NCBI GenBank assembly: GCA_021200895.1
Contig: JAJQFX010000066.1
Location: 1 to 8,612, forward strand
DNA: 8,612 bases
Source: Clostridiales bacterium
Lineage (GTDB): Bacteria; Bacillota; Clostridia; Oscillospirales; Oscillospiraceae
Reading direction: 5' to 3'
The translations under genes and the position numbers were made by a program. Shown one piece after another: positions 5,062 to 8,612 of the stretch (position 1 is the stretch's first letter; the number at the start of each line of letters is the position of its first letter). The notes beneath the pieces are model-generated. The model worked only from the letters and a program-made list of their open reading frames with translations, searched no databases and was not told the DNA's origin.

Positions 5062-6876
5062 TTACGCTTCCCGGTTCAGAAGTTCCATGAACTCTTCCCC
5101 TGTGATGGTTTCCTTTTCATACAGGTACAGGGCCAGCTCATCCAGCTTCTCCCGATGCTCTGACAGGATGTTGAGCGCCCGCTCGTGCTGCGTCCGCACG
5201 AGGTCGATCACCTTGTGGTCGATTTCCTTCTGGGTGTCCGCAGAGCAGGCCAGGGAGGTGTCGCCGCCCAGATACTGGTTGTTGACCGTCTCCAGGGCTA
5301 CCATGTCAAAGTCCTCGCTCATGCCGTAGCGGGCAATCATGGCCCGGGCCAGCTTGGTGGCCTGCTCAATGTCGTTGGAAGCACCGGTGGTGATTTCACC
5401 GAACACCAGCTCCTCCGCCGCCCGGCCGCCGGTGTAGGTGGCGATTTTGTTCTCCAGCTCCTGCTTGGTCAGGAGGTGCTTGTCCCCCTGCTCCACCTGC
5501 ATGGTGTAGCCCAGTGCGCCGGAGGTCCTGGGGATGATGGTGATTTTCTGCACCGGAGCGGAGTGGGTTTGCAGCGCCGCCACCAGGGCGTGGCCGATTT
5601 CGTGATAGGCCACCACCTTCTTCTCCTGGTCGGAGAGGACGGCGTTCTTCTTCTGGTATCCCGCGATGACCACCTCGATGCTCTCCTCCAGGTCGGCCTG
5701 GGTGACAACGGTGCGGTTATTCCGGACGGCCCGGAGGGCCGCCTCGTTCACGATGTTGGCAAGCTCCGCGCCGGAGGCTCCGGAGGCCATCCGGGCGATG
5801 GTGTGGTAGTCCACATCCTCGGCGGCCTTGATTTTCTTGGCGTGTACCTTCAAGATGGCCTCGCGGCCCTGCAAATCGGGCAGTTCCACCGGCACCCGGC
5901 GGTCAAACCGGCCGGGGCGGGTCAGCGCTGGGTCCAGGGACTCCGGCCGGTTGGTGGCGGCCAGGATGATAACGCCGTTGTTGCCCTCGAAGCCGTCCAT
6001 CTCCGTCAGCAGCTGGTTCAGGGTCTGCTCCCGCTCGTCGTTGCCCCCCAGCTGGCCGTCCCGCTTCTTGCCGATGGCGTCGATTTCGTCGATAAAGACG
6101 ATGCAGGGGGCCTTCTCCTTGGCCTGTTTGAACAGGTCCCGCACCTTGGAGGCGCCCATGCCCACGAACATCTCCACGAACTCCGAACCGGAGATGGAGA
6201 AGAAGGGCACGTCGGCCTCCCCGGCCACCGCCTTGGCCAGCATGGTTTTGCCGGTGCCCGGAGGGCCCACCAGCAGCAGACCCTTGGGCATGGAAGCACC
6301 CACCTGGGTGTATTTGTCCGGGTTGTGCAGATAGTCCACGATTTCGGCCAGGCTCTCCTTGGCTTCCTCCTCCCCGGCCACATCGTCAAAGCGGATGCCC
6401 GCTGTGGACTCCACATAGACCTTGGCGTTGCTCTTGCCCATACCGAAGGACATGGAGTTCTTCCCCATCTGCTCGGTCAGCTTCTTGCTCATGTACTGCC
6501 CCAGGGCCACGAAGATGACCAGCGGCAGCACCACGGAGAAGAGGATGGTGAGGATGGGTGACGTGGTCTCCTCGATTTCCGAGGTGAAGGTGGCCCCAGC
6601 CTCGTACAGCCGCTCGGTCTGGGTGGCGTCCTGCATCAGGCCGGTGGTGTAGACGACGGTGTCATCCGTATCGGTGAAGTAGATTTGGGTGTCCGTGATT
6701 TCTACGGAGCCGATTTCCTGATTTTCAATCATGCTCATAAAGGTGCCGTAGTCCACCTCCACGATTTGGGAGGAGGAGAGCAGGGGCGCGACGATCAGGT
6801 TGAAAATCAACAGGATCAGCAGCACGATGCCGTAGTAGTAGATCAATGGCCGTTTGGGTGATTTGACTTCTTTCAT
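5062..6876 (-). CDS. ftsH: ATP-dependent zinc metalloprotease FtsH
   Basis: This membrane-anchored AAA+ protease forms hexamers and degrades damaged or short-lived membrane and cytosolic proteins. The N-terminal membrane helix is at about 11-33, a short extracytoplasmic domain at 34-105 and the second helix at 108-128. The AAA module has Walker A GPPGTGKT (204-211), pore-loop MFVG (236-239), Walker B IVFIDEIDA (259-267) and second region of homology NRPESLDPALTRPGRFDRR (309-327) with finger arginines R320 and R323. The protease domain has the zinc motif HEIGH (425-429) and the third ligand D502 in SNDIEQAT. All catalytic residues are present. HEIGH in place of the more usual HEAGH is the one visible variation. 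At 604 residues it is somewhat shorter than E. coli FtsH and lacks a long C-terminal tail. GGGAGG (6884-6889) lies 7 bases before the ATG, which overlaps the stop of the preceding gene as ATGA. It is not beside hpt/tilS, where ftsH often sits in Bacillota. Confidence 0.96.
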   Translation of the reverse strand: MKEVKSPKRPLIYYYGIVLLILLIFNLIVAPLLSSSQIVEVDYGTFMSMIENQEIGSVEITDTQIYFTDTDDTVVYTTGLMQDATQTERLYEAGATFTSEIEETTSPILTILFSVVLPLVIFVALGQYMSKKLTEQMGKNSMSFGMGKSNAKVYVESTAGIRFDDVAGEEEAKESLAEIVDYLHNPDKYTQVGASMPKGLLLVGPPGTGKTMLAKAVAGEADVPFFSISGSEFVEMFVGMGASKVRDLFKQAKEKAPCIVFIDEIDAIGKKRDGQLGGNDEREQTLNQLLTEMDGFEGNNGVIILAATNRPESLDPALTRPGRFDRRVPVELPDLQGREAILKVHAKKIKAAEDVDYHTIARMASGASGAELANIVNEAALRAVRNNRTVVTQADLEESIEVVIAGYQKKNAVLSDQEKKVVAYHEIGHALVAALQTHSAPVQKITIIPRTSGALGYTMQVEQGDKHLLTKQELENKIATYTGGRAAEELVFGEITTGASNDIEQATKLARAMIARYGMSEDFDMVALETVNNQYLGGDTSLACSADTQKEIDHKVIDLVRTQHERALNILSEHREKLDELALYLYEKETITGEEFMELLNREA

Positions 6877-7301
6877 TGGGGTTCCTCCCGTTCTGATGGT
6901 TCCGGCTGCCGGTTCATGGCCTCCAGGGCCAGGGCCAGCGCACGGTTGGCGGTCTGCATGGCAAAGTCCAATGCGTACTCCGCCAGCACGATGCTCTCCT
7001 CCGGGGAGGGGCAGCCTTCCGCGCCCTGGGGCTGGAGGGCGTGGAGTTGTCCGCAGACGCCTTGCGCCGCCGCCTCCAGCTCGTCATAGGCTTCCGTCAG
7101 CTCCCGGACAAATCCGGAGCGGCTGAACTGCATCTGGCTGTGAAGCGCCGCTTCCCGCTCCGCATAGTCCCGCTGCACGGCCTCCAACTCGGCCTGGCGC
7201 TGGCTGGGGCTGGCCGTCTGGCTCAGCCGGATGCGGCTGCACAGCTGGTTCATCGCGTCCTCCAGCTCCCGCAGCTTGACGGAAAGTATCTCGTTTGCCA
7301 T
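6873..7301 (-). CDS. Small coiled-coil protein of unknown function, coupled to ftsH
   Basis: The 142 residues match no family I recognise. There is no signal peptide or membrane helix, so it should be cytosolic. Residues 1-24 and about 33-80 are helical with heptad-like hydrophobic spacing, rich in E, Q, R and A, suggesting a coiled coil. A helix-breaking segment follows (91-100, PQGAEGCPSP), then a second alanine/leucine-rich helix (101-130), then an acidic, proline-containing tail (131-142). There are three cysteines (21, 83, 97) and no obvious metal motif. The start is supported by GGGGGTGA (7306-7313 on the minus strand), which fits the GGTGA part of the ribosome binding site with a 4-base gap. 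Its TGA overlaps the ftsH ATG by 4 bases. The gene is thus the first of the ftsH unit, and a structural or adaptor role for FtsH is a guess from position. Confidence 0.72.
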   Translation of the reverse strand: MANEILSVKLRELEDAMNQLCSRIRLSQTASPSQRQAELEAVQRDYAEREAALHSQMQFSRSGFVRELTEAYDELEAAAQGVCGQLHALQPQGAEGCPSPEESIVLAEYALDFAMQTANRALALALEAMNRQPEPSEREEPQ

Positions 7302-7364
7302 AGCGTCACCCCCATGCGGAAGCTTGCGGCAGGAAAGCAGGCGCTTTTCTTACTGCTTGACCCT

Positions 7365-7393
7365 ATCTTACCGTTTTTGGGCGGGGACGGCAA
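7365..7393 (-). promoter_or_regulatory. Putative promoter of the coiled-coil/ftsH/DUF308 unit
   Basis: On the minus strand TTGCCG (7388-7393) and TAAGAT (7365-7370) have 17-base spacing, each matching four of six consensus bases. Transcription would start near 7358, giving a leader of about 57 bases. The leader contains a small hairpin at its very 5' end (7353-7358 with 7335-7340). No heat-shock CIRCE-type repeat is seen. Confidence 0.42.
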
Positions 7394-7416
7394 CTGGCAG
7401 AATGTGCCATGTGTCC

Positions 7417-7458
7417 AAACAGAAACGCCGGAGTGTCAAATTTTTTGACACTCCGGCG
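7417..7458 (-). terminator. Terminator hairpin after the TetR-type gene
   Basis: A perfect 15-bp inverted repeat pairs 7444-7458 with 7426-7440 around a 3-base loop. On the minus strand it is followed by a T-rich run (TTTCTGTTT, 7425 down to 7417). It lies 23 bases beyond the stop of the TetR-type gene, separating it from the ftsH unit. The central TGTCAAA/TTTGACA halves would also suit a dimeric DNA-binding protein, but termination is the simpler reading. Confidence 0.75.
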
Positions 7459-7481
7459 AGTTTGCCCATCATAAGTTCTGT

Positions 7482-8018
7482 TCAGTCCAGCGCGGACGCT
7501 TCCCCGGTCAGGATGAGGTACACCTGATAGACGATGTGCTCCAAATCCTCCGTATCGGCTGCTGTCCAGTCCTGCAAAAGCCCCATCATGGCTGCGCTGT
7601 GATAGCGGATGATGAGGGCCAGGTCGGCCCGGCTGTACTGGCGGTACAGCCCCAGCGCGTCCACGATTTGGCCGAAGCAGGCCCGGAACTGCTGCGCCAT
7701 GATGCGCTCCAGTTCTTCCCCATAATTCGTTTTGAGGCTCTGCTGCACGACGGCTCGCAGGTTGACGGCCACCAGGAAGAGGTACCGCAGGCCGCGCTCC
7801 GCGTCCCCCTGGGCGATGCACTCCTCCATGACTTTTTCCGACTCCCGCTCTATAATCCAGCGCAGCAGGTCAGGGATGTCCTCAAAGTGATAGTAGAAGG
7901 TCTGGCGGGTGATGCTGCACTCATCCACGATGTCCTTTACCGTCAGCCGCTTGACGTGCTTTTCCACCAGCAGCGTCCGCACCGCGTTGGCGATTTGTTC
8001 CCTGGTATCAATCGGCAT
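7482..8018 (-). CDS. TetR/AcrR-family transcriptional regulator
   Basis: The 178-residue protein has an N-terminal TetR DNA-binding domain (about 5-52): TREQIANAVRTLLVEK, then LTVKDIVDECSITRQTFYYHF (25-45), the helix-turn-helix with the TFYYHF end typical of the family. Residues 55-175 form the all-helical ligand-binding/dimer domain, which gives no ligand clue. Its shape (RGLRYLFLVAVNLRAVV, SAAMMGLLQDW near the end) resembles the clostridial TetR group whose C-terminal domain is of the DhaS/TetR_C_7 kind; I am less sure of that subgroup. GGGGAGG (8029-8035) lies 10 bases before the ATG. No efflux pump or enzyme gene is adjacent in the same transcript. It is flanked on both sides by terminators, so it is probably monocistronic and may regulate itself or a distant target. 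Confidence 0.87.
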   Translation of the reverse strand: MPIDTREQIANAVRTLLVEKHVKRLTVKDIVDECSITRQTFYYHFEDIPDLLRWIIERESEKVMEECIAQGDAERGLRYLFLVAVNLRAVVQQSLKTNYGEELERIMAQQFRACFGQIVDALGLYRQYSRADLALIIRYHSAAMMGLLQDWTAADTEDLEHIVYQVYLILTGEASALD

Positions 8019-8058
8019 AGCTGCCCCGCCTCCCCCGGCTTTGTACTGTGATAAGACG

Positions 8059-8064
8059 ATTATA
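8059..8064 (-). promoter_or_regulatory. -10 box of the TetR-type gene with overlapping imperfect dyad
   Basis: The minus strand has a perfect TATAAT (8059-8064), placing transcription start near 8052, about 34 bases before the start codon. The -35 position 17 bases upstream is poor (TGGATT). An imperfect dyad GGTATAA-5-TTATCAC overlaps the -10, with five of seven positions symmetrical, and could be an autoregulatory operator. Confidence 0.5.
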
Positions 8065-8140
8065 CCGTAGCTTTGGCAAAAAATCCACCTGTTTTCCGCG
8101 TTTCCCCGGAAATTCTTCCTTCTGCGCCTGCTGGGACGGG

Positions 8141-8170
8141 AAAAGGGGCCGCGCTTCTGCGCGGCCCCTT
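8141..8170 (-). terminator. Rho-independent terminator after gltD
   Basis: A perfect 12-bp GC-rich stem pairs 8159-8170 with 8143-8154 around a 4-base loop. The U-run TTTT is on the minus strand (8144 to 8141, overlapping the end of the stem). It begins 16 bases after the gltD stop and shields the TetR-type gene from gltD transcription. Confidence 0.85.
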
Positions 8171-8186
8171 GGCTTATTCAGGATGG

Positions 8187-8612
8187 TTACAGGCAGGTGT
8201 ACCCCATCAGGAACTCATCCACCTCCCGGGCGCAGGCTCTGCCCTCGGCGATGCCCCACACCACCAGGGACTGGCCCCGGTGCATATCTCCGGCGGTGAA
8301 CACCTTGGGGACGTTGGTGCTGTACTTCCCCGCCGCCGTTTTCACGTTGGTGCGCTGGTTCAGCTCCACCCCGAAGGCCTCGGAGACATAGGGCTGGGAG
8401 CCCAGGAAGCCCGCCGCAATCAGCAGCAGCTCGCATGGCAGCGTCTCCTCGCTGCCCTCCACCGGTACCATCATTCTCCGGCCGGTGGCCTCGTCCCGCT
8501 TGCTCTCCAGATGGACGATGGTGACGGCGGAGAGCTGGCCGTTCTCGTCCTTGTGGAACTCCTTCACCGTGGTCTGGTACAGCCGGGGGTCGTGGCCAAA
8601 GACGGCGATGGC
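8187..8612 (-). CDS. gltD: Glutamate synthase small subunit, C-terminal part (cut by window edge)
   Basis: The frame is open to the right edge, so only the last 141 residues are seen, out of about 490 for the family. GltD is the FAD/NADPH-binding electron-supply subunit of glutamate synthase; with GltB it makes two glutamates from glutamine and 2-oxoglutarate. Visible marks are FGHDPRLYQTTVKEF at residues 5-19 of the fragment, AAGFLGSQP (66-74), and FTAGDMHRGQSLVVWGIAEGR (105-125), the C-terminal FAD-contacting signature, followed by AREVDEFLMGYT near the end. The internal GTG at 8567 lies within conserved sequence and is not a start. Related FAD/NAD(P) oxidoreductases (the NfnB/dihydropyrimidine dehydrogenase group) share this region, but the HRGQSLVVW signature and the FGHDPRLYQTT stretch fit GltD best. 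It ends with TAA just before a terminator. Confidence 0.88.
   Translation of the reverse strand, partial: AIAVFGHDPRLYQTTVKEFHKDENGQLSAVTIVHLESKRDEATGRRMMVPVEGSEETLPCELLLIAAGFLGSQPYVSEAFGVELNQRTNVKTAAGKYSTNVPKVFTAGDMHRGQSLVVWGIAEGRACAREVDEFLMGYTCL

Noticed and set aside
5185..6561. Long plus-strand open frame (458 codons) opposite ftsH
   Set aside because: It lies entirely antisense to a strongly conserved ftsH, has a His/Gly/Gln/Leu-rich translation typical of mirror frames in GC-rich genes, and has no ribosome binding site.
8187..8567. Complete small gene starting at the GTG at 8567
   Set aside because: The conserved GltD sequence continues in frame to the window edge, so the start is outside the window.

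Overview
The window looks like chromosomal DNA of a GC-rich, low-oxygen Bacillota, most likely a gut Clostridia of the Oscillospiraceae type (Flavonifractor/Lawsonibacter/Intestinimonas-like). The evidence is strong GGAGG-type ribosome binding sites, sigma-A type promoters, a protein with the Spo0A DNA-binding domain (a family confined to endospore-forming Bacillota and relatives), and an FtsH of clostridial flavour. The genus is inference. No mobile element, CRISPR array, tRNA or rRNA was seen.

Layout. Bases 1-396 hold no convincing gene but contain a compact, potentially structured GC-rich dyad at about 119-192. A good promoter (397-425) then leads into a GPH-family (MelB-like, MFS_2) sugar-type symporter at 488-2131 on the plus strand. 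A second promoter (2161-2189), embedded in an inverted repeat, drives the pair aroK (shikimate kinase, 2255-2818) and aroD (type I 3-dehydroquinate dehydratase, start best placed at 2821, to 3582). These two genes overlap by start and stop codon or nearly so. The pair ends at a strong terminator (3606-3651) that also faces the convergent minus-strand block.

Everything from 3659 to the right edge is on the minus strand. In transcription order (right to left) it holds: the C-terminal part of gltD (glutamate synthase small subunit, cut by the window edge) with its terminator; a TetR-type regulator with its own -10 box and a long terminator hairpin; a three-gene unit of a small coiled-coil protein of unknown function, ftsH, and a six-helix HdeD/DUF308 membrane protein; and finally a monocistronic-looking gene for a Spo0A-like protein.

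How they fit together. aroK and aroD supply two steps of the shikimate pathway (dehydroquinate to dehydroshikimate, and shikimate to shikimate-3-phosphate). The coiled-coil/ftsH/DUF308 unit looks like a membrane quality-control or envelope-stress module. Its first two genes share a 4-base ATGA overlap, so they are probably translationally coupled. The Spo0A-like protein keeps the whole DNA-binding domain, but its receiver domain has lost the acidic pair and the phospho-acceptor aspartate. Its upstream region carries three near-matches to the Spo0A binding box in one orientation. That gene and its control region are the most unusual thing in the window; the unknown protein coupled to ftsH is second. 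I did not find a clearly new multi-gene system.
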